Shown here: positions 9,327 to 19,690 of the stretch, piece after piece
Layout of the letters: every line of letters starts with the position of its first letter
Position numbering within the stretch: the stretch's first letter is position 1
Source of the DNA: Coix lacryma-jobi var. lacryma-jobi
Lineage: Eukaryota; Streptophyta; Magnoliopsida; Poales; Poaceae
DNA: 64,000 nucleotides
Assembly: GCA_009763385.1 (NCBI GenBank)
Contig: CM019826.1
Coordinates: 94,472,848-94,536,847 of the forward strand
Direction: 5' to 3'
Made by a program: the position numbers and the translations under genes
The notes under the pieces: generated by a model
What the model was told of the DNA's origin: nothing
The model's database searches: none
Seen by the model: the letters and a program-made list of their open reading frames with translations, nothing else

Positions 9327-9608
9327 GACCGGACGCTGGGTCGTGCTGACCGGACGCACTAGACCAGAGTCCGGTCGTTGAGCTCCCAGCGCGTTTTCTC
9401 TGTGACTTGACCGGACGCTGGGACTCGAGAGTGACCGGACGCACCCCTGGTACTGTTCACTGTTTTGTCTCTCTCTGACTGGACGCTCTGCTTGTGACCG
9501 GACGCACTGCTTCACAGAGTCCGGTCCAATACAGTAAGGGTCCAAAATCATTTTGGCTTGACCGGACGCGTCCGGTGGTGCCTGACCGGACGCAGGCAGA
9601 GTCCGGTC
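9327..9608 (+). repeat. GACCGGACGC array (LTR B)
   Basis: Forward and inverse copies of the motif, with the 16-bp palindrome ACCGGACGCGTCCGGT at 9561-9576. This corresponds to the array at 7438-7730. Confidence 0.72.
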
Positions 9609-9788
9609 AAAGCTGTTCTGCGCGTTTTCGTCCGCGGTTTGTTCAACCGACTTCCTATTTGAGATCCGCTTGTTGCGTTGGATTCCTAACTTCGTGCTCT
9701 TCAGAAATCAGACTTCTCGTTTTACAAAATAGCCTAGGGATCATCCTGTCACTAGTTGACTTGCGTGAACTTGGGTGAGGAAGTTTTT

Positions 9789-9848
9789 GTGGTGCCTCGC
9801 TGTGATCCTAGGGATCATCCACCCTCTTCCAAGGGTCGTGGGCATCAC
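9789..9848 (+). ncRNA. Candidate three-way-junction RNA element (LTR B, left)
   Basis: P1 pairs GTGGTGCCT with GGGCATCAC. P2 is TGATCC/GGATCA with loop TAG. P3 is ACCCT/AGGGT. Relative to LTR A all three helices are kept, with paired changes in P1 and P2. It ends 122 bases before the LTR end. Confidence 0.6.
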
Positions 9849-9972
9849 GTTTTCGACAATAGCTCTTGGGGGTTGATTTTGGGAAATTTGGCCATTGTTT
9901 CGAGAGAAATTTTATTGGCTCCCATTCACCCCCCCTCTGGTCGCCTTGCTTTTGCATTCTTGGTCCTTCAAT

Positions 9973-9984
9973 TGGTATCGGAGC
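9973..9984 (+). promoter_or_regulatory. Copia B primer-binding site
   Basis: TGGTATCGGAGC lies two bases after the LTR end. It matches the usual plant initiator-tRNA(Met) complement TGGTATCAGAGC at 11 of 12 positions. It primes minus-strand DNA synthesis. Confidence 0.85.
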
Positions 9985-10033
9985 AGGTTAAGGATCTTCC
10001 ACCTTAGCCGGTTCCAGATCCACGGAAGGCGAC

Positions 10034-12313
10034 ATGGATCGCGGCGTGGGCAAACCGCCGTTCTTTGATGGGACAAACTATGCGTATTGGAAGATACGCA
10101 CCTCGGCCTATCGCCAGAGCATGGGCTCTTCTGTTTGGGAGATTTGCAATAGGGATGATTACGTTGTCTTGGCTGCTCGGGTCACTCAGCTCTAGATCGA
10201 TGAGCACGAGGCAAATAGCCGGGCACGTAACGCCTTGTTCTCCCGTTTGAGCATGTCCGAGTTCGATCGCGTTTCTCACCTCCCCACGGCTCGCGAGATT
10301 TGGGCGACCCTCATGCGATTTCATGAGGGAACCACTCAGGTCAAATCTCGCCTCTATGAGTCGCACAAGGGGGAGTATGAGAACTTTCGACATATGCCTG
10401 GCGAGAGCATAGAGAGTTTATTCGCTCGCTTTCAGGTCATTATCAACAAGATGAGAGCGAACAAGGAGCTGTTGCCTTTTGACGATCATGAGAGGGCTTT
10501 GAAGCTTTTGGACACTCTTGATCGGTCGGTGTGGGACTCAAAGGTCCAGGCGATCATCGAATCGTCTAACTATGAGACCCTCACTTGCGACGAGCTCTTT
10601 AGTGAGCTCAAGTCTAGTGAGATTGACGCCATGTCGAGGGCTTCTTATGAGAGTCCTTCTGGCTCGACTATGGCTTTGGTTTCTGGCTCTTCTGCTAACC
10701 CCTCTGCTGGCTTTGCACTTTCTTCACTCTTTTCTGTCACAGAGGACAAGCTTGAGTCATTGAGGGATGACGAGTTGGCAATGCTTGCCAACCGGTTCAC
10801 GCGGTTCCACAACAACCGCATGAACCGTCGCCGCGGTGGAGGACGCTCAGGATGCTATGAATGCGGCGACCCCGACCACTTCATCGCCAACTGCCCCAAG
10901 AAGAAGCATTCATCTGGGAAGGGCGATCATGGGCACAAGTACGACTCCGGCAAGCGCAAGGAGAAGTACGTCCCCGTGAGGCACATGCGGAGGGGCGGCT
11001 TCGACAAGGAGTACATCAAGAAGAAGTACTTGGAGAAGGCCCAGGCTGAGTAGCGTGCGTTCTTCGCCACGCTCAGCGACGTCGATGGCTCGGATGATGA
11101 CTCCGCTTGCTCAAGCGATGACGAGTCCGAGAAGAAGAAGAGGATCGAGGACAAACTGAACGGTCTCTGCTTCTTCGCCGACAACGACGGCTTCTGCACC
11201 ATGGCGCTTGGTGATGAGGTCGACGGCAAGCTGGAGCACACCCCTCGGGACGACGACGACGACGGCACCTCCCAGGTATCCCTTACCCACGACGAGCTTT
11301 CTGCTGAGGTTGAGAAGCTTACTGCCGCGCTCCTTAGTCAGGACAAGTTGCTTAGGCGTGCCGCTAGAGAGCGCAAGGAGTTTAGGCAGAAGTGGGAGGA
11401 CACAGTGAGGGAGCTTGAGTTTGCCAAGTCCACCGTGGTCGTGTCGGAGGAGGTTGAGTGTGAGATGTGCACCACGCACATGACTAACCTTCTCACTTTG
11501 AGAGGAAAGTATGCTGCGTTGGTAGGAGAGGTGGATGAGTTGAAGGCTAGACCTTCTCTGTTGGGTGCGTGCAAGACTTGTCCTGTCTTGCAATCTGAGT
11601 TGGCAGAGAAGAATGCCAAGATTGTGTCTCTTGAGGAGGCCAACTCAGGTAGCACTAGTGTGGCTAGGTGTGCTTTGTGTGAGGGTTTGGAGATGGAGAT
11701 TGCGAATGTCAAGCATGGCAAGATGCAAACCGAGGAGGAAAACACATACCTTCGGACCATCTTGTCATGGGTCTCTTGTAGTGAGCCGCAGCTCGGGATG
11801 ATGATCTCCCAATTTAAGCGAGCTGCTGGAGGTTCTGGTGTAGGTCTTGCTCAGGGTGTTGATCTTTCTGCTTTTGGGAAGATTGGAGAGTCGAGTGGTC
11901 TGAATCCTAGTGAGAAGCCCAACTCCACCACTACTCCCAAATTGACCAAGCTTCCATCCAAAGAGCCGGTCAAGCCTATCACCAAGGATGGGGTGATTGA
12001 GGAATCTCCGAGAGCTCCTCCCAAGAACCAAGTGTGGCATCCCAAACCCAACTACCTAAAGAACAAGCTGGATACAATGCCACCTATCCAGGAGGAGTTG
12101 CCACAGAAGGGCAAAGTGATCCACACCCACAGCCATGAGTACCAACAACCCCCTTTGCGTGCGGTGAGGTATCATTGTGATTTCTGTGGGAGAGATGGAC
12201 ACTTGAGCGAGTTCTGTTTTGGGCGCAAGACAGAGGCGCGCCGTGCTAGGGAGATGAACAACCCGGACATGTACCATCCTTTCCATGATGTACATGTACC
12301 ATCCTTTCCATGA
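10034..12313 (+). pseudogene. gag: Copia B gag (two nonsense codons, 3' deleted)
   Basis: The frame opens with ATG at 10034 (MDRGVGKPPFFDG) and can be followed in one frame to 12313. It shows the N-terminal DUF4219/UBN2-type Gag core and a first CCHC knuckle (CYECGDPDHFIANC, near 10855-10900). Next comes an acidic and Lys-rich linker, a charged helical segment with several CxxC pairs, and a second knuckle (CDFCGRDGHLSEFC, near 12177-12220). Nonsense codons TAG at 10193-10195 and 11051-11053 both replace CAG seen in K. The end is a deletion junction: a 24-bp duplicated segment leads straight into LTR sequence. Confidence 0.88.
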
Positions 12314-12315
12314 TG
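12267..12315 (+). repeat. 24-bp direct repeat at the B deletion junction
   Basis: The 24-bp stretch at 12267-12290 is repeated at 12292-12315, immediately before the jump into LTR sequence at 12316. J has a single copy (near 52246-52270). The picture fits template switching during reverse transcription. Confidence 0.8.
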
Positions 12316-12772
12316 CTTGTGACTGGACGCACTGCTTCACAGAGTCCGGTCCAATACAGTAAGGGTCCAAAATCATTTTGGCCTGACCGGACGCAGGCAG
12401 AGTCCGGTCAAAGCTGTTCTGCGCGTTTTCGTCCACGGTTTGTTCAACCGACTTCCTATTTGAGATCCGCTTGTTGCGTTGGATTCCTAACTTCGTGCTC
12501 TTCAGAAATCGGACTTCTCGTTTTACAAAATAGCCTAGGGATCATCCTGTCACTAGTTGACTTGCGTGAACTTGGGTGAGGAAGTTTTTGTGGTGCCTCG
12601 CTGTGATCCTAGGGATCATCCACCCTCTTCCAAGGGTCGTGGGCATCACGTTTTCGACAGTAGCTCTTGGGGGTTGATTTTGGGACATTTGGCCATAGTT
12701 TCGAGAGAAATTTTATTGGCTCCCATTCACCCCCCCCTCTGGTCGCCTTGCTTTTGCATTCTCGGTCCTTCA
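12316..12772 (+). repeat. Copia B 3' LTR fragment
   Basis: This corresponds to about 9492-9970 of B's left LTR, with very few substitutions and one deletion near 12381 that removes the ACCGGACGCGTCCGGT palindrome. It contains the three-way-junction candidate at 12590-12649 and ends in GGTCCTTCA. Confidence 0.88.
12590..12649 (+). ncRNA. Candidate three-way-junction RNA element (LTR B, right)
   Basis: Identical helices to the copy at 9789-9848: GTGGTGCCT with GGGCATCAC, TGATCC with GGATCA, and ACCCT with AGGGT. Confidence 0.58.
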
Positions 12773-13963
12773 ATCGTGGCCAAGATGGACCTGCTGGCAA
12801 AGAAGCTGGACAGCTGTGAGAAGATGAACCAACAGGAGAGTGTCCAATCTCTGGAATCCTACATGACTTGTGAAGTCTGTGGAGAAACCGGACATTCTGA
12901 GAGCCACCGCCCCGAGCTACATGAAGATTTGAACTTCATCAACAACAGTAACGGTTTCCGTCAACAGAATCAAGGATGGAATCAACCTGCAAACTCTCAA
13001 GGTAACAATTCATTCCCCCGCTCTAATTTTTATAATTCTGATAATTTCTCATTCTTGAAGAATTTAGTTTACTCACAAGGTAAAACTACTGATTTCTTGA
13101 AAGAGAGATTAATGGAGAATGATAAAATTCTTGAGAATATAAATGCTAAATTGGAAGATTTCTCATCTGCTCTGAAAAATCAACTTAGCTTTAATAAGAT
13201 GTTAGAAACCCAATAAGCTCAACTTGCTGCTATCATACCATCTTTTGAACCTGGCAAAATTCCTGCTAAACCTGACATGGAAACTGCAAACATGGTTGAA
13301 ATAAAATATTTTAACTATTATGAAGATCAAACCATGACTGTTAAAAAGGGTGATCCTGGTAGTCCCATAATTAGATGCTCAATCTTTGGGGAAGTCTTTA
13401 AAAATGCCATGTGTGATTTAGGATCGAGTGTGAACATTATATCTAAAGATTTCTGTGAAAACTCGTTCTTTCCACCCATGTCATCCACATCTGCCTATGT
13501 TGTGCTAGCTGATCAATCCACTTGCTATGTAGAAGGAATAGTTAATGACTTACCTGTTCATATTAGAGGCTCCTATGTTCCTGGTGATTTCATAATACTA
13601 GATATGGGAAATAGGAAAGATGTGCCTTTAATTTTGGGTAGACCCTTCTTGAACACTGTTGATGCCTGCATATATGTGGGAAGTGGTAAAATTCAAATGA
13701 CATTAGGAGGGAGGAAGGAAATATTCTCCTTGTCCCGAGGCCCCGCATATGCCGCTAACATGCAGGAAGCAAAACCCATTCGTACCAAGAAGAGGCGCCC
13801 AGGAATAAGATGGAACATAAAGAAAGAACCACCTCCTCCTAAGTTGTGTGATTCACATAACAAAGGAGAGGTGCCAATAGAAGAAGAACCAGATGGAGTA
13901 CTAAGAGAAGAAGTGCCCAAGGAAGAAGATCCACCCGATAAGGATGAAACTCCATGGACCTAA
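12773..13963 (+). pseudogene. gag-pro: Element C gag C-terminus and protease (one nonsense codon)
   Basis: The frame enters from B's insertion point (IVAKMDLLAKK) and runs to the TAA at 13961-13963. It shows a degenerate knuckle (CEVCGETGH, lacking the last Cys), an Asn/Gln-rich linker, and a retropepsin-like domain. The domain has the catalytic triplet region CDLGSSVNI near 13410-13440 and the C-terminal ILGRPFLNT motif near 13632. TAA at 13214-13216 replaces TTA of F, so the copy is broken. No RT or integrase follows. The tail is acidic and Pro/Glu-rich. Confidence 0.85.
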
Positions 13964-14252
13964 GGTATGGTTTTAATTTTTAATTTCACTTCAATTTTCC
14001 CTTTTTCGAATAAATAACATATGTCATGCATGAAACTAAAAAAAATCAGTTATCATTAGTTTTATGCATAGGTATATGTTAACTTAGCTAGAATAATAAA
14101 ATAGGATAGTTTCCCTTTTCACAACATTAGATAGTTTCCCTTTTAATAAAATGAGAACAAGAGCTCCGACTGAGAAGAAGAAGATCTTTCACCAAGCTAG
14201 AAGCCAGCTTGGGGGAGACTCCCGCTCCGATAAGGTATGTCTCAAACCTACA
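13964..14252 (+). other. Element C 3' noncoding segment, left of D
   Basis: AT-rich, with no ORF. It ends with an internal purine stretch (CTTGGGGGAGACTCC near 14210) and CTACA (14248-14252), the left copy of D's target duplication. Confidence 0.8.
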
Positions 14253-15063
14253 TGTTGTTTCGGGTCCGAGACCTCGAAACAGCGGGTTGTCGCACGAACG
14301 AATGCACAGAGCGAAAGCGGAAGTAAACGGAAGAGAGTGGGAAGTTGGGTGAAGTGAACAGTGCTCCTCCCCCCACCGTGTGGAGGTCGGGAGCTTTTTA
14401 TATTGAACTAGATCCACGTGAAAGTACAAGATTGCCCTTCTCAATCACTCTACTACAATTACAATGATGCCCTACTCAACTACTCTGTAGCCGTTCAGCG
14501 CTCCTTCCGGCGCTGGGGGCACCATCGTCACTTCGGCCTCTGGCAGGCCCAGCGTCCCCGGCTCTCTTCCCGACCGGTGGGCCCGCTCTCCCTGACCCAT
14601 GCTTCTGGCGACCTGCGAAAAACTCACGGACAACCAAAATCATAAAAGACGAAATCTCTTGCCGGAGACGCTGGGTTCCTTTCGTACGAATGCTCCCTTC
14701 CGCACGGAGCCTCCGTCGTACGCCTGGCCGCGAGCCGAAAGGCGCGCTACCGCGCGAATGCATCCTTTCGCGCGAAGGCGTTGCCTTCCCTTGATCCGCG
14801 GGCCGAAAGGCGCGCTACCGCGCGAATGTTGCGCTAACGGCCGAAGGCGACGCCTTCCCCTGGCCAGCGAGCAGAAGGGCGCGCTACCGCGCGAATGTGG
14901 CGCTACCGCGCGAGTGTTGCCTTCCGCTTAGAGACCGTCGTCGCTTGGTGTTGCGGGTCTGAAGCGCTTGCTTTCACGCGAATGATACCTTCCGCACGAA
15001 AGCATCGTCATCTTTTGGTAACGCGGGTCGGAGGCGCCTGCGGTCTGGGTGCCGCCCCAACAA
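14253..15063 (-). repeat. Element D 3' LTR
   Basis: Starts TGTTGTTTCGGG and ends GCCCCAACA as written on the plus strand. A GC-rich block (about 14690-14930) repeats a GCGCGCTACCGCGCGAATG motif several times. It differs from the other LTR by scattered substitutions only. Confidence 0.92.
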
Positions 15064-15080
15064 TAGCCCCTTACGGTCGA
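15064..15080 (-). promoter_or_regulatory. Element D polypurine tract
   Basis: On the minus strand, CGACCGTAAGGGGCTAT lies directly upstream of the 3' LTR, in the position expected for the plus-strand primer. Confidence 0.65.
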
Positions 15081-15374
15081 ATCTGCAAGCCTGCGAAGTT
15101 CGACCGTGTCCGTTCGCTAGGCGCCTATGCCCGCCCAAAAAAACTGTTGCTTCGTGTCGAAGTTGAGAGTTTTTTTTTGTCTGTTATTGCTATCATTATT
15201 ATTATTTATTGTTATATTTATTTTTATATATATTTTTGTTTTTTTTAGTCGTGTAACAGTCGTCTTTTCGTCTTCCTCGAAAACCGTGTATCATGATGGA
15301 AAGCCTCTGCGACGCTTCGAATCCCATGCCTGGCTTCTCTTCACCTCTCTTGGTAACCGTGTCGTTGTTCCTCG

Positions 15375-15382
15375 TATATAAG
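15375..15382 (+). promoter_or_regulatory. TATA box candidate for the antisense gene of D
   Basis: TATATAAG lies about 300 bp upstream of the first ATG (15684) of the spliced antisense gene, on the same strand and outside the LTR. This suggests an internal promoter of its own. Confidence 0.5.
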
Positions 15383-15683
15383 CGCGGTGGCTTCTGGTGA
15401 ACAAAGGCGCCCGGTCAGTCGATGCCTTCCCCCCCCCCGCTGTCTCTATCTCGTGACAGTTTGCGCCATTCGCCTGACGTGATTCACTTTCAACGAGGGG
15501 TGCATTCGCCAGCTTGCGTGATTCGCTGAACGAGCATTGAGATGTGTAGCTGTCATCTCTTGTATTTTTGTCTCTTTTCGGCTTATGTCCTGCGAATTGG
15601 TTGTCTAAGCTTGTTGATTTTGCTTCTATTCTCGCCATTTTTCGCTTGCATTGTTTGTTTATTTGTCTTTCGCGCCGTGTTAG

Positions 15684-18600
15684 ATGGCGTCTTCTAGCTT
15701 GACGTCGACCTCGAGCTCAGCTAGCGAAAGTACGAGTGCTACCGAGTCCTCCCGCCGCGAATGTAGCGCGGAAGTATCCGTCGGATCTGGGGCTGCTCCG
15801 TGAGTTCCAGATCACAGCGGAAGCCTGTCTAATGATGGTGACTCCGGTTTGGTTTCGGTCCCCATGGATTGTTCTTTTTACCTGGGCGCATCGCGAATGA
15901 CGGCCGCTGGCTTACAAACAATGGTCGAAAAGGGGCCTCTAAGGAGAGATCATCTTGCGAATTGCCGCGTCCCTAGAGACGAGGAGGTGCCTATTCCGCG
16001 GCCTAACGAAGTCGTCGTCTTTCGCGATTACTTCGTAGCTGGGCTTGATTTTCCTCTCGAGGAATTCGTCTCGGATGTCGTGTCAGGGATCAAAATACAA
16101 CTCCATCAGCTGACGCCGAATGCGTTTGCCAGACTTAGTGTTTTCGCCCACGCAATGAAGATGCTGGATTGCACACCGCGGGCCGACGTTTTCGTGCGGT
16201 TCTATGATATCCACCGTCGTCCGATGAAAGTGAACGACCCCTTCCTTGGATGTGAGCTGCCTAGCGAAATTGGATGCATTAATTTTGTTCCGCGGAAGAC
16301 ACGGGGCAGTGTTTCCATTTCACTCACGTATCGGAACAAGTGGCCGGATTGGAATCGCTTCTGGTTCTACTATCGCGTGTGCTCGGACGAAACCGTTGCC
16401 GCTGAACTAAGTAAAGGAGAGAAGAAAGGCGCTCCACTTGTATCGGTTTTGGAGAAATGCCCTGGGAGGCATCTTCCGCCCGTCGTGCTAAGTGACCCGG
16501 ATGCTATTCGTTGTGGGGATGCATTCGCGCTCACTGCACGGTTTCAGATCAGCCGAGATTTGGTTGAAGAGTGGATGGCCATTGGGATGAATCCGCTCTG
16601 CAGCGCCACTTCTTTCGAAGGCTTTTCAGAGAAGGATGGATACTGGGGCCCCCTTCTACTACTAGAGAGGCCCGCGGATTACTCCGATGATAATCTTTAC
16701 GTGAAGCATATCGAGAAGGAGGCCAGGAAAGTTTGCGGCCCGTACCTGCGCAAAGAAAGCGAATTCCAACTCGGCAATCTCGGCCGAAGCCGCCGCCTGA
16801 ACCGAGCCTTCGACGCTATGGGAGTCGAATACGCCGAAAGGCCTCTAGTTGACGAGGGCAAGGAAGAGGCTGAAGGTTTGAAAGAAAAAGGGAAAGGCGT
16901 AGCTCGGCGCGGTGGGCGGAGCGGCGTGGTTTCTCGGCGAAGAACTACCGATCCTGGGGACATTCGCATCGGGCGGTTAATTGCCAAGCCGATGCTTAAA
17001 AGCCAAGGAATAGTGATGGAGTCGATCCCCGACGTTAATCCTTTCGATCATCCGAGTGTGGTTAGTTTCTTTGCCTCTCTTTTGCTTTGTCTTTCGGTTT
17101 ATTCGTGTTCTTTGCTTTTCCCTTTCGCTAGAACAGTTCCTTTATGATATTGATGATGCGCACGTGACCTGTCTTATCTTGTCGTTTGTTCTGCAGAGCT
17201 CCACTCTCGCTGCTGGGATGGCGTCGAAAAAATCGAGCATGCCTCTTTCGCGCGCAGCCTTCGATGATGATGCTTCGGTTGCTGAAATGCCAATATTCGC
17301 GAAGGTCGGCGCCCGGAAACCCTCTGGTCCACCCAACGTCACGGAGCGTCCGGCGAAAAAAGAGAAAGTTTCTCGCCCCGACACCTCTGCACGGGCGTCA
17401 GGCGACAAGACCGCTGCTGGCGAAAAGGAGAGCGCGTCCCTGAGAATGCCTGCCCCTGCTGCTGCTGACAAAGGTAAGCTATGCCTTTCGCCGCGCTGCA
17501 TTCGTCTGACCCAGGAAATGGTGGAAGGGCAGCTCTTGGGTTACGGGCGGCTGGTTCTCGACGGGGTGCCCTCGGACTACGAGAACCCGTGCTTATATAC
17601 TGGCTTTAGCTCATCGAATGATACTGACGAGGCGAAAGAGGAATCTTATCGCGTTGCTCGTTCTTTAGGTGCGCCTTCTGACACCCAACTCGCTTGGCGT
17701 CTTGACTATCGTCGGGCTGGAATTCTTCCTGGCGGCAGCGAGGAGGCCACTAAGTTTGTGGAATTCTCACAAAAAGCTTTCGTCGCGCCGGAGATCAAAA
17801 GGGATCTCCTGAAAGTTAACTGTCTGAAACTCGACGACGCCATCTCTTTTCACCTGGCAAGCGTAAGTGTTTGATTTCGCTGCAAGTTTTGTAGCTCTTT
17901 TGATCTTTATTTTCACCGCTGTTTCGCTTCTATACACAGGCTGCCGTTGTCGCTCGCAGACAAAGCAATCAACGGGATCTATATATTCGCAAGCTCGAGC
18001 GTGAGAAGCAAAAGCTTGACACTCGAGTGAAGAATTTCGACACCCAAGTGAAGGAGCTCGCCGCCGACCTTGAGCAGCAGACCAAGAAGGCTGACGCTGA
18101 GCGCACCTCGAGGAAAACAAGTCAGAAAGAGGTGGAAAACCTCAAGAAGGAGCTTTCGCAGCTGCGGGCCACCCAAGCCAAAAGGGAAAAACTGCTTTTA
18201 GCCAATGCTGAGGAGGCCGCGGCTCGCTTCCGCGAATGCCTTCGCAACATCGGCGTCGAGGCGGATGGTCCCTCAGAACGTAACGTCGATAGCCTCGTTG
18301 GCTGGATTCGCTCCGACATGGAGTCGCTGGAGGGGCACATGGCCCTTGGCCGAGACTACGCCACCGTTACCGGCATCAAGGCGATCGGTCATAGCCTTGT
18401 GGATGCCGGCTGCTCCCATATCACGGAGCTTTCGGTCAAGGAAGTTGACTACTATTGGCGCACCCCCGAAGCGGCGAAAGTTCTAGGGAAAAGATTTTTT
18501 GATGAGTTCTGGCTGGCAGGCGGGAATGATATGTCACTCATGCAATCCGCAGTGGCTCGTGGAAAGGTGTCTTCTACCGACCGCCTGAGCTTTTGCTTGA

Positions 18601-19326
18601 CTTCTGTGTTAGCTATCACTTTTTCTGCAGCATCCTGCGGCTTAAGTGGAGTTTCTTCTGTGATTTCGCTCTTTTGTGCAGACTCCAGAGGAGAAGACGC
18701 ACATTCGGCAGGTGTTTTCGGAGTACATTTCCGAAAAACGGGCACGCGAGGCCGAGCCGAAGGACGAGGCGAGTCCGCCCCAGCCTAATGATGAAGCCCC
18801 CGAGAGCTCGGCCGCTGCTGCTGTTCGCGATGCGAATGCCTCTCAAGACGCAGCGGTAGATGAATGACTTTTCTAGGGCCCGTTTTTATTGTGCTGGTAG
18901 CTTGTTCTTGGACCTTCTGTAAACTTTGGGACTTAAGTTCGAATGTTGTATCTTGAACAGGGCGCGGGTGTGGGAACGCCGGACGTTCTCGACATCTGCC
19001 CGTTAATGATTAAGTCAGGCGATATCTGTGTTGGCGGTGACTTGTGGAGGAGTTTTCGCTCTAGGTTTCCGACGGCGTCACTTTCGGCTTACATGAAAAA
19101 ACGTGCTAAGAAACTTAGGTGCACAGAAGAGCAGCTACGCGCTTTTTATGAAAACTTCGATCGATGCGAACATGAGTCGAGGCGAATGAGGCGCGAGGCT
19201 TCGCGCGCGCCGCCGGGCTTCGGGGGTGCCGCATTCGTTAAGTTGGAGCCCGAAGACGCCGTGCCTTCGCCAGATGAACGGCGATACAGCATTTTCCTTG
19301 GTCGCGGAAGTAGTTCGCGGCCCTGA
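15684..19326 (+). CDS. Spliced antisense accessory gene of element D (Transposase_28/'putative gypsy type transposon'-like)
   Basis: A five-exon model on the strand opposite gag-pol: 15684-17060, 17197-17862, 17940-18566, 18682-18855 and 18961-19326. All four introns (136, 77, 115 and 105 bp) begin GT and end AG, all are phase 0, and every exon is a multiple of three. Total is 1069 residues. The N-terminus is Ser/Thr-rich. A domain at about residues 90-190 (PRPNEVVVFRDYFVAGLDFP, FVRFYD) resembles the plant 'putative gypsy type transposon' family (Pfam Transposase_28, recalled, not searched). Exon 2 is basic and Ser-rich. Exon 3 is a long charged coiled coil followed by a globular segment. The C-terminus is acidic, then basic. 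A single TGA at 15801-15803 (possibly from CGA) interrupts exon 1; otherwise the frame is open. Function unknown. Confidence 0.7.
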
Positions 19327-19690
19327 ATTACGTTGTACAAACTTTACCTCTCAAGTCCGGTGTAATGAAAAGTGTCGCAGTGGGTTGTATCTTTCGGTGT
19401 TGATCGTTATTTGCGAATGCGCGATTTTTTTTCATTCTTTCGCTTAATTTTCACTTGGACGGTCGTATGATTTGCTACCTCGCGCGGATTGCTATTTTTC
19501 GCTGTGTCTTTCGCTCGATAGGTGAAGCGGGAGTCTTTTGCTGAATGATTTAGTCACTATCATCCTACCAGTTCGTGCGATAGCGCTTCCGTTGTGGGTC
19601 CTTTTTGGCCGATGGCTTGGACGCGCCCGCCCTCGAACACTTAGACGAGGGGCGGCAGCTTTCGCGCTGGCGCGAGTGAGCTTTCGGTGC

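Larger units (their letters stand above)
8001..9970 (+). repeat. Copia B 5' LTR (remainder after A's insertion)
   Basis: The sequence starts at a point equivalent to 6174 of LTR A and runs to GGTCCTTCA, followed directly by a primer-binding site. The missing start is best explained by A having inserted into this LTR rather than by truncation. It carries an eight-unit U3 palindrome array, a GACCGGACGC array and a three-way-junction candidate. Confidence 0.88.
8001..12772 (+). mobile_element. Copia B: deleted copia element of the same family
   Basis: B consists of a 5' LTR (its first ~180 bp lie left of A and outside the window), a primer-binding site, most of gag, and then a jump into the last 457 bp of the 3' LTR. 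Pol, the 3' UTR and most of the 3' LTR are missing. The two LTR parts are almost identical where they overlap, apart from a 24-25 bp deletion in the right one, so they belong to one element. B lies inside the gag of element C. The expected target duplication is ATCGT (12773-12777), with its partner outside the window. Confidence 0.85.

Noticed and set aside
9789..9848. The three-helix segment as a tRNA gene or tRNA-like fragment
   Set aside because: It is about 60 bases with only two arms plus a closing stem, and lacks tRNA A/B boxes and a T-arm sequence.
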